DNA from: Alicyclobacillus sacchari
Lineage (GTDB): Bacteria > Bacillota > Bacilli > Alicyclobacillales > Alicyclobacillaceae
DNA: 64,000 bases
Assembly (NCBI RefSeq): GCF_004366795.1
Contig: NZ_SORF01000012.1
Location: 1 to 64,000, forward strand
Direction of reading: 5' to 3'
Shown: positions 31,499 through 40,606 of the stretch, one piece after another
How positions within the stretch are numbered: position 1 is the first letter of the stretch
Layout of the letters: every line of letters starts with the position of its first letter
The notes under the pieces: generated by a model
The model's input: only the letters and a program-made list of their open reading frames with translations
The model's database searches: none
Told to the model about the DNA's origin: nothing
Position numbers and translations under genes: made by a program

Positions 31499-32773
31499 TC
31501 ACATATTTGTTTGTGGCAATTTGCCGATGCACGCCAGACCAAAGGCGCCGTGAGACCAAAGCACGTGTTCCACTTGTCGGGCCATATCGTCCTCACATTC
31601 GACAACGACCACAATTTCGGTCGGCAACGTCTGTGCACGGCGTTTTCGGCGGTTTTGTACCCACTTGATCAGAAGGCCAATCGCAAAGCCGCCGGCGAAA
31701 CCACCCAGCCCCCACACGACGGGTCCGAGCGGCAGTATGAAGCCATAGACGGTGCCAAGGAAACACCCCAACGCGGCAGCGAGCGATGCCAAGTCAAAAT
31801 ATGCCCGTTGGTCTGAATGATTTGCCGTGTCGGCGCTCGGTCCATTGGAACGGCGGACCAGCGGGACGGCCAACACAGACTCGGGACCCAGATTGAGCTG
31901 TTGCAGCTTGGACAGAGCCGCTTCAAGTTGCAGGGAATGATCAAACGAAGCGACAAATCGCATAGGCCTCGTATCACCTTTTCTGTGAAGTGGAAACGAC
32001 CAATTGCGCTGGTAGTGCGAAGTGAGAAACACGGCTTGTTCGCGATCAAAAAGCTTGTTTCGTTCCACCGTGATCACGTATGCATAGTACGCTGGGAAGC
32101 TGAACATCGAGGGTATAAAGAGTGTCCACTCAGGGTTGAGAATTTGCATGGCCATCTGTTGTTGTCCGCTCGTCAAATAGGCAATGCTGGTCAGAACGTG
32201 CGACTTGACGATGATGGTTGTCCACCAGCTAATCTCAAAAAACGCTGTCAGGACGCGGTGGGTGTAAATGGCACCAACGCCAGGAGCCAAAAGTGACCAC
32301 AGCCAGCCGACGACCGGATTTTTCTTGGACAAGTAGTTCCACTCGATTTGCCGAATGGACATGGCAAGCGGGGGGGCGGCACCTTGTCCGATGTCCGTAA
32401 GAAGGTTGCCGTCCCGGGCAATCAGATAGCTGTGATGCATCGCAAACACGAAAATGGGGCCATATGTGAACAGCAGAAAGCCGATTTGTTCATGACTTAA
32501 CACCTGTTTGGCGGCGGTGAAGTGTCCCGTGAACGTCTCGAGAATTGCGACGTTGAAGTGTGTTTCGACGTTCACAGCCACTTCCCAGCCAAACAGGATC
32601 CACCCAAGCAGGTATTGGCCGAGTAACAGGTGCCCAAACCCCGGCATGAACCAAGACCATGCGATGGCCACCCAGGGTTTGGTGCGATGAATGAGGTTGA
32701 GGTGTAATGGCCCAAGAAAGGCAATGCGTCTGCGTCCGAGATCGTGTGCAAGCATGCCTACAGGATACTGCAT
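31499..32773 (-). CDS. Multi-pass membrane protein with a stress-protein-like C-terminal module
   Basis: About 424 residues, not confidently assigned. The N-terminal two thirds has five or so helices (AIAWSWFMPGFGHLLLGQYL, LLFTYGPIFVFAMHH, WLWSLLAPGVGAIYTH and others). A cytoplasmic segment SFDHSLQLEAALSKLQQLNL looks like the alpha/beta sensor of YflT/DUF1269-type stress proteins. It is followed by a Gly-rich hairpin of helices (LGTVYGFILPLGPVVWGLGG) and a soluble tail (EIVVVVECEDDMARQVEHVL). Start is uncertain: ATG 32773 lacks a good ribosome site, and 32755 or a start further upstream is possible. Confidence 0.6.
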   Translation of the reverse strand: MQYPVGMLAHDLGRRRIAFLGPLHLNLIHRTKPWVAIAWSWFMPGFGHLLLGQYLLGWILFGWEVAVNVETHFNVAILETFTGHFTAAKQVLSHEQIGFLLFTYGPIFVFAMHHSYLIARDGNLLTDIGQGAAPPLAMSIRQIEWNYLSKKNPVVGWLWSLLAPGVGAIYTHRVLTAFFEISWWTTIIVKSHVLTSIAYLTSGQQQMAMQILNPEWTLFIPSMFSFPAYYAYVITVERNKLFDREQAVFLTSHYQRNWSFPLHRKGDTRPMRFVASFDHSLQLEAALSKLQQLNLGPESVLAVPLVRRSNGPSADTANHSDQRAYFDLASLAAALGCFLGTVYGFILPLGPVVWGLGGFAGGFAIGLLIKWVQNRRKRRAQTLPTEIVVVVECEDDMARQVEHVLWSHGAFGLACIGKLPQTNM

Positions 32774-32853
32774 ATGAGGAAAATTTATGTACAACGCGCA
32801 ACCATCACAAGTTGAACAGTTGCGCGCTAGCGTCCATGTAGTTGGCGTTGTCT

Positions 32854-33978
32854 TTAACCCCAAACTTCGCGCGAAATCTCGACCACATGCGCAAGCTTTG
32901 TCCACTGCTCGTCTTCGGTGAGCAAGTTGCCCTCCTCTGTGGAAGCGAAGCCGCATTGTGGGCTCAGGCACAATTGTTCCAGCGGGACAAACTTCGTCGC
33001 TTCTTCGATCCGCCGTTTGACCTCGTCTTTGTTCTCCAGTTGGCCCGTTTTGCTCGTGATCAGGCCGAGCACGATTTGCAACGATTTGCGATTGACAAAA
33101 CGGAGCGGTTCGAAACCACCGGCGCGATCACTGTCGTACTCAAGGAAGAAGCCGTCGATGTCGAGACGTTGGAACAGCGTTTCCGCCACCGGTTCATAGC
33201 CGCCGGAGGAAATCCAGGTGGAGCGGAAATTGCCGCGGCAAATATGCATCGTGATCGCCAAGTCGGATGGCCGGCCCTGAACTGCAGCGTTGATCGTCTC
33301 TGCGTATTTGTCCTCCAGGCGCTTCGGATCCCAGCCCTTGGCGACGATTTGTGCCCGTTGCTCCTCGGAACACAGATATGCCCACGCGGTGTCGTCGAGC
33401 TGTAGATAGCGACAACCGGCGTCGTAGAAGCTTTGGATCGCCTGCTTGTAGGCGAGGCCGAGATCCGTGAAAAATTGGTCTTCGTCCGGATATGCGTTGG
33501 GATCGATCTCGCCGCGAAAATGGAGCATGCTCGGGCTCGGGATCGTCATTTTGGCAGGGTGGTCGCCGGCGACGGAGCGCAAAAAGCGGAAGTGATCCAG
33601 CATAGGATGCTGGCTAAAGCCAAGCTTGCCGACGACGCGAATGGCGCGCGGGCGAGTGGTGACTTGGTGAAACTGAATGCCGCCCGCTTGCGGTTCATAT
33701 CCTTGCACGCCATCCAGGTGTTCCAGAAAGTCGAAATGCCACCAGGAACGGCGCAGCTCGCCATCCGTCACGGCGGCCAGCCCAACTTCCTTTTGCTTGG
33801 CCACCAGGCGAGTGATTTCTTCATCCTCAATCGCGCGCAGCGCCGCTTCGTCGATCTCGCCCTGCAAGCGCTTTTGACGCGCCTCTTTTACGCGCTCCGG
33901 GCGCAACAGGCTGCCGACCTGATCGGCGCGGAAAGGTGGGCGTTCACGCCCTGGCAGATTCGTTCCTTGCACATTCAT
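32854..33978 (-). CDS. YxjG/YxjH-type methionine synthase (MetE C-terminal-like)
   Basis: 374 residues corresponding to the catalytic half of cobalamin-independent methionine synthase. RADQVGSLLRP opens the barrel, TDGELRRSWWHFDF follows, and zinc ligands occur in ITMHICRGNF (His, Cys) and in the C-terminal CLSPQCGFAS (Cys), with the usual Glu in DGFFLEYDS. It would methylate homocysteine from a small methyl donor and not from the polyglutamyl folate bound by full MetE. Start is one of ATG 33981, ATG 33978 or GTG 33972 just after AAAGG; 33978 is a compromise. No SAM riboswitch or T-box is visible upstream. Confidence 0.88.
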   Translation of the reverse strand: MNVQGTNLPGRERPPFRADQVGSLLRPERVKEARQKRLQGEIDEAALRAIEDEEITRLVAKQKEVGLAAVTDGELRRSWWHFDFLEHLDGVQGYEPQAGGIQFHQVTTRPRAIRVVGKLGFSQHPMLDHFRFLRSVAGDHPAKMTIPSPSMLHFRGEIDPNAYPDEDQFFTDLGLAYKQAIQSFYDAGCRYLQLDDTAWAYLCSEEQRAQIVAKGWDPKRLEDKYAETINAAVQGRPSDLAITMHICRGNFRSTWISSGGYEPVAETLFQRLDIDGFFLEYDSDRAGGFEPLRFVNRKSLQIVLGLITSKTGQLENKDEVKRRIEEATKFVPLEQLCLSPQCGFASTEEGNLLTEDEQWTKLAHVVEISREVWG

Positions 33979-34140
33979 CATCCTTTAATTGGACCCAGCT
34001 TGTCCGGTTGTGATGGCGGAGCGTTTGCCGAAAGGCCTTGACTCCACTATGAGCATCGTATCACAAACAATGCGAAAAGGGCCGCCCAGCCTTGTGTGCG
34101 AAGCGACCTCGGTAACGGTTATAGGGTTGTTGACATCCGA

Positions 34141-34788
34141 TCAGCGGTGGATGCGTACACGCACGTCCATGCCTGGTGCGAGGCCTTGCGTGCCCGACTG
34201 CAATTGTATTTCCACCGGAATCACCTGCGTTACTTTCGTATAGTCCGCGTCGGTATTCGAAGATGGCAACGGCGATAGGGTGGATGCGGTGGTGTACCCG
34301 ATTTGTTTCACGACGCCGTTGTACGTCGTTCCTGGGTATGCGTCCACATAGACATCGACATTTTGGCCAACCTCGACATGCCGGATGTCTGTCTCCTTGA
34401 TGTTAGCGACCACATACAAATCGTTTAAATTGTAAGCATACGCAAGGGGTTCACCAGCGGAGACGTATTCGTTTTGAACGGCCAAGTTATCGACAATCGT
34501 CGACGAACTTGGATCCGGAATGTTCATGTCGACTTCGCCTTTACCGGAGGGCACAGCCAACGTGCCGACAGTGGATCCGGTGCTGAATGCGGAGCCGACA
34601 CTACCGTGCCATGCGGTGAGTTGTCCTGCAGCAGGCGCGGCGATCACGATTTGTTGCCCACTCACTTGGGCGTCGTCCGTTTTGATATAGGTTGAGGACT
34701 GGTTGTAGAAATAGTAGCAAACAAAACCTGCAATCACGAGAACAAGTAAGATGACAACTTGTAGAACGACCATTCGTCTCATGTTCAT
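34141..34788 (-). CDS. HlyD/EmrA-like membrane fusion protein, short form
   Basis: 215 residues. One N-terminal helix (VVLQVVILLVLVIAGFVCYYF), then the HlyD half-motif STYIKTDDAQVSGQQIVIAAPAAG (first half of the lipoyl-like domain) and LNDLYVVANIKETDIRHVEVGQ (beta-barrel domain). The alpha-helical hairpin found in Gram-negative EmrA is absent, consistent with a monoderm that has no TolC. It overlaps the upstream MFS gene by four bases (ATGA) and would be its extracytoplasmic partner. Confidence 0.88.
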   Translation of the reverse strand: MNMRRMVVLQVVILLVLVIAGFVCYYFYNQSSTYIKTDDAQVSGQQIVIAAPAAGQLTAWHGSVGSAFSTGSTVGTLAVPSGKGEVDMNIPDPSSSTIVDNLAVQNEYVSAGEPLAYAYNLNDLYVVANIKETDIRHVEVGQNVDVYVDAYPGTTYNGVVKQIGYTTASTLSPLPSSNTDADYTKVTQVIPVEIQLQSGTQGLAPGMDVRVRIHR

Positions 34789-36446
34789 GCGTGTGTACTC
34801 CCTTCATTTGAAATGGCAGCGTGATGCAATACCGGTGCCGGCAGAGATTCTCCTAGGTGTTGCGGTGCGGTCAGCGGCTTCTGCCGTTGCACAAGTGCAC
34901 GGCCTTTACCTGTTATGGCCATCCCGATGGATGAGAGCAGCATCAGGCAGCCGACGATGAACAGGATGATGAAAAGACCGTGCAGCGCGCTGAGCAGCGA
35001 TGCCTGCTGCGCGTTGGACAACACGAAAGCAACCGCAAGTTGTTGTGCCTGCGCTTCAGGTGTGCCGTTTGCCATCAGGTGTTGCGCGATGGATATCAAC
35101 TGCGCATTGACGAGCGGATCCGCAAGACTGATGTGTGAACGCAGTTGTTCATATTGGATCGTGCTTTCCTTGGTCAGGAACCACGCGGCAAACGGGGCGA
35201 TGAACGCGCCAAGCAGGTTGCGGTGAAAGTGCAGAAACCCGGAACGCCAACGCGCCTCGTGAATATCGCCTGCGAGCGCCGTACCCAGTGCCCCAGCGAT
35301 CAGAACGAGACCAATGCACGTCGCCGCAGATGCAAACTCAAAACCAAGGACGCCGTAGGACACGTGACCCGATGCGGCGTGCCATTTCCAGGCGATTAAC
35401 AGGACCACCAAGGAACCGGCGATGCCGAGGGTGCCAGCGCCGGCGAGATCGTACAACAACACCGCGAGCAAGGCGACGATCACGACGCCGCAGACAAACC
35501 AGATGGAAAAATGAACGATGTCTGCGAAGGAAGCACCTTTGATGGCGCGCAAAAACTCGATGCCGCCGATCAGGGCAAGAATCAGGCCGATATGACTCAT
35601 GACCGCCATCAAGAAGCCAAAAATCTGCTTTGGCATGCGCACTGCTCGATAGTGGACGAGCGGGGCCGCTGTGTGCAGCTCGATGAACACAAACAACGCG
35701 AACAGCACCGCTGCGAGAAGGAAGAACGGCCACACCCAAAGCGATCCGATGCCCATGCTCTTGAGATGAATGAGCGGGAACAAGGCCACTAGGATGGTTG
35801 CAGCAAGCACGATGGCCCCCCAGATATCAAACGGTTGATGATGTTCATGCACGTGTTCGCGCGGCAGGGCAATGAGGCCTACGACGAAACAGAAAATCGG
35901 AGCAATACCGCACAGCACGAACAGCCAGCGCCATGCGTCCCAACTGATGGTCAGTGCCCCAAAGAATGTGCCGAACGCGGAAGCCCCGAATAGGCCGCCA
36001 ATGGCGAGCAATAGGAACCAATTGCGAATGGCGTTCGGGAACGACGTCAGGCTTACCGGCAAAATGGTTAAAAACAGTGAACCGGCACTCAATCCCTGCA
36101 GCAGTCGGCCTATGACCAGCGCCGGCATCGTGGGCGAAACGGCGGCGACGATGCTGCCAAGCAAGAACATGAGCACCAGTGACAAATAGGTATGGCGCAG
36201 ACCGAATTTCCTCGTCAGCACGGGACCGATTGGAACGCACGCGGCAAACGCCAAATTGGACAAGGTCGATGGAATGGTCAGCGCATTGGTGCCAGAGGCA
36301 AATGTATTTTGGATGAGACCTTGGTTGAAAATAAACGATACGTTGAGTACATACTGCGGGCCGAAGGCGAACATGGTCAGTGAACAAATCGCCACAAGAC
36401 GCCAACCATGAATGCCGCCGGGACCGCTTGCTGGGGAATGGTTCAT
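34785..36446 (-). CDS. EmrB/QacA-type (DHA2) MFS drug exporter
   Basis: 553 residues, fourteen predicted helices. MFS motifs GPVLTRKFGLRHTY, GRLLQGLSAG and the DHA2 type WRWLFVLCGIAP are present. It should export hydrophobic or anionic toxic compounds together with the short HlyD protein encoded next. GAGGAGG lies before the ATG at 36446. Divergent from a LysR regulator, the normal arrangement for a substrate-induced pump. Confidence 0.9.
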   Translation of the reverse strand: MNHSPASGPGGIHGWRLVAICSLTMFAFGPQYVLNVSFIFNQGLIQNTFASGTNALTIPSTLSNLAFAACVPIGPVLTRKFGLRHTYLSLVLMFLLGSIVAAVSPTMPALVIGRLLQGLSAGSLFLTILPVSLTSFPNAIRNWFLLLAIGGLFGASAFGTFFGALTISWDAWRWLFVLCGIAPIFCFVVGLIALPREHVHEHHQPFDIWGAIVLAATILVALFPLIHLKSMGIGSLWVWPFFLLAAVLFALFVFIELHTAAPLVHYRAVRMPKQIFGFLMAVMSHIGLILALIGGIEFLRAIKGASFADIVHFSIWFVCGVVIVALLAVLLYDLAGAGTLGIAGSLVVLLIAWKWHAASGHVSYGVLGFEFASAATCIGLVLIAGALGTALAGDIHEARWRSGFLHFHRNLLGAFIAPFAAWFLTKESTIQYEQLRSHISLADPLVNAQLISIAQHLMANGTPEAQAQQLAVAFVLSNAQQASLLSALHGLFIILFIVGCLMLLSSIGMAITGKGRALVQRQKPLTAPQHLGESLPAPVLHHAAISNEGSTHA

Positions 36447-36537
36447 GCCAAACCTCCTCTCGATCAAATCAAATTGTTACCATCGAAAAAGTGGGAAATA
36501 GCGGTGCGGATCAGGTGTCAGATGCAGAGTTTATTGT

Positions 36538-36561
36538 ATACCCTCTCTTATATAGAGTAAA
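36538..36561. promoter_or_regulatory. Candidate LysR operator in the exporter/regulator gap
   Basis: TACCCTCTCTTATATAGAGTA contains an imperfect CTCT/AGAG inverted repeat in an A/T-rich core and fits the loose T-N11-A rule. It sits in the 175-bp divergent gap. Weak evidence. Confidence 0.35.
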
Positions 36562-36621
36562 ATACATGGTGGACTATTGATTCATAGATTTAAGTACATG
36601 ACATGGATCAGAGGGATTTTG

Positions 36622-37536
36622 ATGGAACTTTTGCAATTGGAGTATTTTCAAACGGTCGCTCGCCTACAGCACATGACAAAAGCGGCTGAAGAACTGCAAA
36701 TTGCACAACCATCTCTCAGTAAGACAATTTCCCGGCTTGAGGAGGACTTGGGCGTTCCATTGTTTGATCGAACCGGCCGGCAAATTCGCTTAAACGCGTA
36801 TGGTGAGGCGTTTTTGGCACGAGTGCAACGTGCATTCGTGGAACTGAACGAGGGCAAACGTGAAATTCGCGATCTCGCTCGGCTCAACGAAGACATTGTA
36901 ACCCTTGCTGTCTCGACGCCAAGAATCCTGCCGGGTCTGCTTGGTGCATTTCTTGCCAGTCATCCAGACGTCCGTTTTCGCCAGTTTTTTGAATCGGCGT
37001 CGGAGATGAAGCGGCAGATTGAGCATGGTGAAGTTGACTTTTGCATTTCATCCGCATACATCGACGGAATCGACATAGAGTGGAAACCATTATTCACGGA
37101 AGAGATCTTTTTGATTGTTCCGCCCAATCATCCATTGTCTGCACGTGATTCCATCTATCTTGAGGAAGTCAGGGATGAGCCCTTTATCAGCATGAACGCC
37201 GGTTACGAGTTTCGCAGCCTAACGGACCGGCTGTGTCGCGAGGCTGGGTTTGTTCCGAAAATACATTTTGCTGGCGACGAACCGGACGTGATCGCCGGGC
37301 TTGTCCAACAGGGGCTCGGTATTGCGTTCGTCCCGGCGCTCACTTGGCTGGAGCGGCCGCAACGCTCCTCTCATCGGTTGCGCATCAAAGAGCCTGCGTG
37401 TCAGCGACAGTTGGGAATGGCTTGGTCAGAGCGACGCTACTTCTCAGCAGCAGCCAAACGTTTTCATGGATTCGTGTTTGCGTATTTCCGGAACGTGGCT
37501 GAACGGCTTGCCCAGGCGTTAGGTGAACCTTTGTGA
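36622..37536 (+). CDS. LysR-family transcriptional regulator
   Basis: 304 residues. The N-terminal winged HTH (LEYFQTVARLQHMTKAAEEL, QIAQPSLSKTISRLEEDLG, PLFDRTGRQIRL) is typical of the YybE/CitR-like Firmicute group. The C-terminal effector domain has the periplasmic-binding fold (VTLAVSTPRILPGLLGAFL, GIAFVPALTW). It probably controls the divergent EmrB/HlyD-like exporter genes. ATG at 36622 follows GAGGG; the frame extends upstream to 36577 without a ribosome site. Confidence 0.92.
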   Translation: MELLQLEYFQTVARLQHMTKAAEELQIAQPSLSKTISRLEEDLGVPLFDRTGRQIRLNAYGEAFLARVQRAFVELNEGKREIRDLARLNEDIVTLAVSTPRILPGLLGAFLASHPDVRFRQFFESASEMKRQIEHGEVDFCISSAYIDGIDIEWKPLFTEEIFLIVPPNHPLSARDSIYLEEVRDEPFISMNAGYEFRSLTDRLCREAGFVPKIHFAGDEPDVIAGLVQQGLGIAFVPALTWLERPQRSSHRLRIKEPACQRQLGMAWSERRYFSAAAKRFHGFVFAYFRNVAERLAQALGEPL

Positions 37537-37737
37537 TCATGGATTTAGCCACGATTCAAAACGTGTAGTCTCAACTTTACAGCATAGACTCGGAACCCAA
37601 ATCCAGCCCCACCAGAGTCGGCCGGCAACGCCAATGATGGCTTTGGTATCCGCATTTTGTTCCTATCGTACAGTCCAATCTCGCCCCTATACTTCGTTGT
37701 ATAGAAGTTAACATAAGATTTGGGGGCGGGGGGCTGT

Positions 37738-39363
37738 ATGCAAATTCCGGTGCGGGTACTTTCGGCTGTTGCGGCATGTTTGCTCACCAGCGGGCTGCCA
37801 CTTGGTGCGATGGCAGCGATCTCGCCGATGAGCAAGCGCGTTGTTGTGGCCGGCGCGGAGCCAGAGGCGACACGCGGCGCGATGGATGTGGGGCAACTCG
37901 CCGCCAATGCGCCAATGCATGTCGCGGTTGGTTTAAAGTTGCGAAACCAAGCGGCTTTAGAGCAGTTGATTGCCAATTTATATAACCCATCATCCTCACA
38001 GTTTGGCCATTACGTAACGCCGGGACAATTCCAACAGGAGTTCGCACCCACCGCGTACGAGGTGGAGGCTGTTCGCGACTACTTGCGTCAGTACGGATTG
38101 CAGGTGCAACCTGCGGCCGGCAACAACATGGTGCTAGACGTAAAAGGAACGGCTACACAGATGGAACGGGCCTTTGCGGTGCATGAACACAAGTATCAGG
38201 AGGGAAGCCGCGACTTTTTTGCATCTTCGCAAGCTGCGACGTTGCCAGCCCCAATTGCCGGATATGTGTCTGGCGTCGTCGGACTTGATGAGGAGCCCAT
38301 GACGGGGCACCTGACTGTGACCAAGCGGTCGGCCGCGGCATCAGGAGGCTACACGCCGGCACAGATTCAAAGCGCGTACGATTACAAGCGGCTCTATTCG
38401 TCGTGGGCCGGGCGAGGACAAACGATTGCCATCGTGACCTCGGGGTCTGTCAACGAGTCGGACGTCGATGCGTTTGACAGCGCCTTTGGGTTGCCAAACC
38501 CAATCATTCGCCAGCGCGTGATCGACGGTACAAGCACAGCGCCGAACGACGAAACGACGCTTGATTGCGAGTGGTCGCATGCGATCGCACCTACGGCTTC
38601 GCTCGCGGTGTATGAAGCCGCGACACCCGACGCGGCCGCGTTCATCGATGCGTTCGACCAGGTTGCAACCGACGATGGGGCCCACGTCGTGACGACGAGT
38701 TGGGGGGCACCCGAGTCCCAGACACCGAGTTCCACCATCGATGCGGAGCACAATATATTTGAAGAGATGGCTGCACAAGGACAGAGTGTGTTTGCGGCGG
38801 CGGGAGACAGCGGAAGCGGTGACGGACTTGCGGGTACCCATGTCGATTATCCATCATCTGATCCATATGTGACGGCGTGCGGTGGCACGACTCTGGATAT
38901 CAACAGCAATGGTGTCCGAGTCAGTGAGACCGCCTGGACGGATGGCGGCGGTGGACAAAGTGACCTGTTTGGACAGCCCTCATGGCAGTATGGCCCAGGT
39001 GTACCATCGACAGGTGCACGGCAAACAGCTGATATTGCACTCAATGCGAACCCGGCGACGGGGTATGATTTTTACTATGAAGGCTCCTGGGAAATCGCAG
39101 GAGGTACCAGCTTTGTCGCTCCAGAAATGGCTGCGACGTTTGCCCTGATCGATCAGTCTCGTGCTCTCAAAGGCAAATCACCAGTGGGTCTTGCGGATGT
39201 CGGCATCTATGCCATGGCGCGTAATGCGTCGTACAGAAATCTTGCCTATCACGATATCACATCCGGCAACAATGGCGCATACACGGCGGGGGTTGGGTAT
39301 GATAACCCAACAGGCTGGGGATCTATCGACGCGTACTACTTTGTTCATGGCCTAAATGGCTGA
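37738..39363 (+). CDS. Sedolisin (family S53) serine-carboxyl protease, kumamolisin-like
   Basis: 541 residues. Signal peptide (about 1-26), activation propeptide (about 45-195, containing SSSQFGHYVTPGQFQQEF), and a catalytic domain from about 204 (YTPAQIQSAYDY). The catalytic set is complete: Glu272 and Asp276 in DETTLDCEW, Asp357 in AAGDSGSGDG, and Ser458 in GGTSFVAPEMA; spacing matches kumamolisin. The C-terminal GYDNPTGWGSID forms the calcium site. It is an acid-active secreted endopeptidase, typical of acidophilic Alicyclobacillus. ATG at 37738 within a G-rich ribosome site. Monocistronic. Confidence 0.95.
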   Translation: MQIPVRVLSAVAACLLTSGLPLGAMAAISPMSKRVVVAGAEPEATRGAMDVGQLAANAPMHVAVGLKLRNQAALEQLIANLYNPSSSQFGHYVTPGQFQQEFAPTAYEVEAVRDYLRQYGLQVQPAAGNNMVLDVKGTATQMERAFAVHEHKYQEGSRDFFASSQAATLPAPIAGYVSGVVGLDEEPMTGHLTVTKRSAAASGGYTPAQIQSAYDYKRLYSSWAGRGQTIAIVTSGSVNESDVDAFDSAFGLPNPIIRQRVIDGTSTAPNDETTLDCEWSHAIAPTASLAVYEAATPDAAAFIDAFDQVATDDGAHVVTTSWGAPESQTPSSTIDAEHNIFEEMAAQGQSVFAAAGDSGSGDGLAGTHVDYPSSDPYVTACGGTTLDINSNGVRVSETAWTDGGGGQSDLFGQPSWQYGPGVPSTGARQTADIALNANPATGYDFYYEGSWEIAGGTSFVAPEMAATFALIDQSRALKGKSPVGLADVGIYAMARNASYRNLAYHDITSGNNGAYTAGVGYDNPTGWGSIDAYYFVHGLNG

Positions 39364-39380
39364 GGTATTACCGCTTCAAG

Positions 39381-39421
39381 CTGATTTTGAGTTAATCTGC
39401 ATAGTATCGTATCAAAATCAG
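39381..39421. repeat. Perfect 10-bp inverted repeat after the sedolisin gene
   Basis: CTGATTTTGA and TCAAAATCAG with a 21-base loop, 18 bp after the sedolisin stop and 18 bp before the next start. A/T-rich, no T-run, so it may be an operator or a transcript-end structure. Confidence 0.5.
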
Positions 39422-39438
39422 GCAGGGAGGCGAGGTTC

Positions 39439-39612
39439 GTGAGTTTGCATAAACATTGGGAAGTAGAATCCATTTGCCCGCGCTGTGAGAAGGTCAACAT
39501 CGTTCAGGTGCCAGAGGGCGAACACGTGGTACGCGTGCATTGCACACACTGTGAACACGGCTATGATTATACTCATATTGTCAAAGAGTTTACCGAAGTA
39601 GAAGATGACTAA
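39439..39612 (+). CDS. Small zinc-ribbon protein (57 aa)
   Basis: 57 residues starting at GTG 39439 with GGGAGGCGAGG upstream. Two Cys pairs, CPRC (13-16) and CTHC (35-38), separated by 18 residues form a rubredoxin-like zinc ribbon; the protein ends in an acidic tail. Such proteins are found free-standing in Bacilli without an assigned role. It lies between the sedolisin gene and a good terminator, possibly on the same transcript. Confidence 0.75.
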   Translation: MSLHKHWEVESICPRCEKVNIVQVPEGEHVVRVHCTHCEHGYDYTHIVKEFTEVEDD

Positions 39613-39684
39613 GATACGCCAATTGCCGTGAAGACGGAAAGACAGGCGGCGGATGCACGACAATTGGACGGTGTTCAGGCAAAC

Positions 39685-39719
39685 GCCCTGGGGATGATCG
39701 ACGCTCCCCGGGGCTTTTT
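39685..39719 (+). terminator. Terminator after the zinc-ribbon gene
   Basis: GCCCTGGGGA pairs with TCCCCGGGGC (one T-G pair), followed by TTTTT. The 157 bp from here to the deacetylase stop hold nothing else I recognise. Confidence 0.85.
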
Positions 39720-39876
39720 GTGGTTGCCATTCCCAGATCAGAGCCGCCCCGTCCGAACGTTTCGAGATGATAGAGGGATTCCCTTCTTTGCGTACAGGAT
39801 CGGCGGCTTCCACCCTGTGACGCATCGTGAAAACGTATCCCCTATTTGTTGGCCAGGCCGGTGAAAGGGCCTTGAT

Positions 39877-40473
39877 TTATTTGAATGATAGCGGTGCCCA
39901 ATCGTAGCCCATGGCTACCGCCACTTCGATGATGTACGGCAGGGCGGCAGGTGTGCCTTGTGCGTGGCCGCCTGCATGTTGGAGGATGATGGCGCCGGGC
40001 TTTAGGTGCGCAAGCACATTCGCTGCAACGGTGGGCCCAGGAATGCCAGACCAGTCGACCGAGTCGATGTCCCATAGAACAGGTTCATAACCTAGTTCCC
40101 GGGCGATCCGCTTGACGCGATCGTCCATATCTCCGTATGGTGGGCGGAACAAGTGTGGTCGTTTGCCAATTGCGGCTTCGATTTGATTGGCCGCATCGGT
40201 CAGCTGCTTGCGGATTTCGCCGTCTGACAACTCGGTCAGATGTGGATGCGTCATGGTGTGGTTGCCAATCGTATGCCCAGCGGCGTCGATGGCTCGCAGC
40301 ACGCCGGGGTAGCGCGCCACTTGTTCACCAATGCAGAAAAAGACGGCGGGCACACCATAATGTCGGAGTGTTTCGAGAATCTGAGGTGTATACTCACCGT
40401 CCGGCCCGTCGTCGAACGTGATGATCAGGTGGCCAACCCGGGCAGGTGTTTGTTCGCGGGTATTGTTGTTCAT
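39877..40473 (-). CDS. Polysaccharide deacetylase (NodB/CE4 family)
   Basis: 198 residues, a bare CE4 domain. Motif 1 ITFDDGPDGEYTP (catalytic Asp and metal Asp), motif 2 HTMTHPHL (metal His pair), motif 3 RPPYGD, motif 4 DIDSVDW and motif 5 ILQHAGG are all present. It removes N-acetyl groups from peptidoglycan or a similar polymer. No signal peptide or anchor helix is visible from the ATG at 40473 (CAGGGAGGAAC upstream), which is odd for a wall enzyme; the frame upstream to 40533 does not add one. Confidence 0.92.
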   Translation of the reverse strand: MNNNTREQTPARVGHLIITFDDGPDGEYTPQILETLRHYGVPAVFFCIGEQVARYPGVLRAIDAAGHTIGNHTMTHPHLTELSDGEIRKQLTDAANQIEAAIGKRPHLFRPPYGDMDDRVKRIARELGYEPVLWDIDSVDWSGIPGPTVAANVLAHLKPGAIILQHAGGHAQGTPAALPYIIEVAVAMGYDWAPLSFK

Positions 40474-40606
40474 GTACTCGTTCCTCCCTGAAGGATGGTC
40501 GCGTCGCCCTTCCGGCAAATGCTGTTTTTTCATTCCTCGCTGTCACATGGGGGCTGCTCGCTCCGTCCACTGAAATGACAACACGGTAGAGTGAGGAGAA
40601 TGACAA

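Noticed and set aside
33979-34140. SAM riboswitch or T-box before the YxjG-like gene
   Set aside because: No S-box core or T-box consensus is visible in the 160-bp gap.
37687-37710. lox-like site: TATACTTCG with nearby GAAGTTA
   Set aside because: Arms are only 5-6 bp, spacing differs from loxP and there is no recombinase; it is a short A/T-rich inverted repeat near the sedolisin promoter.
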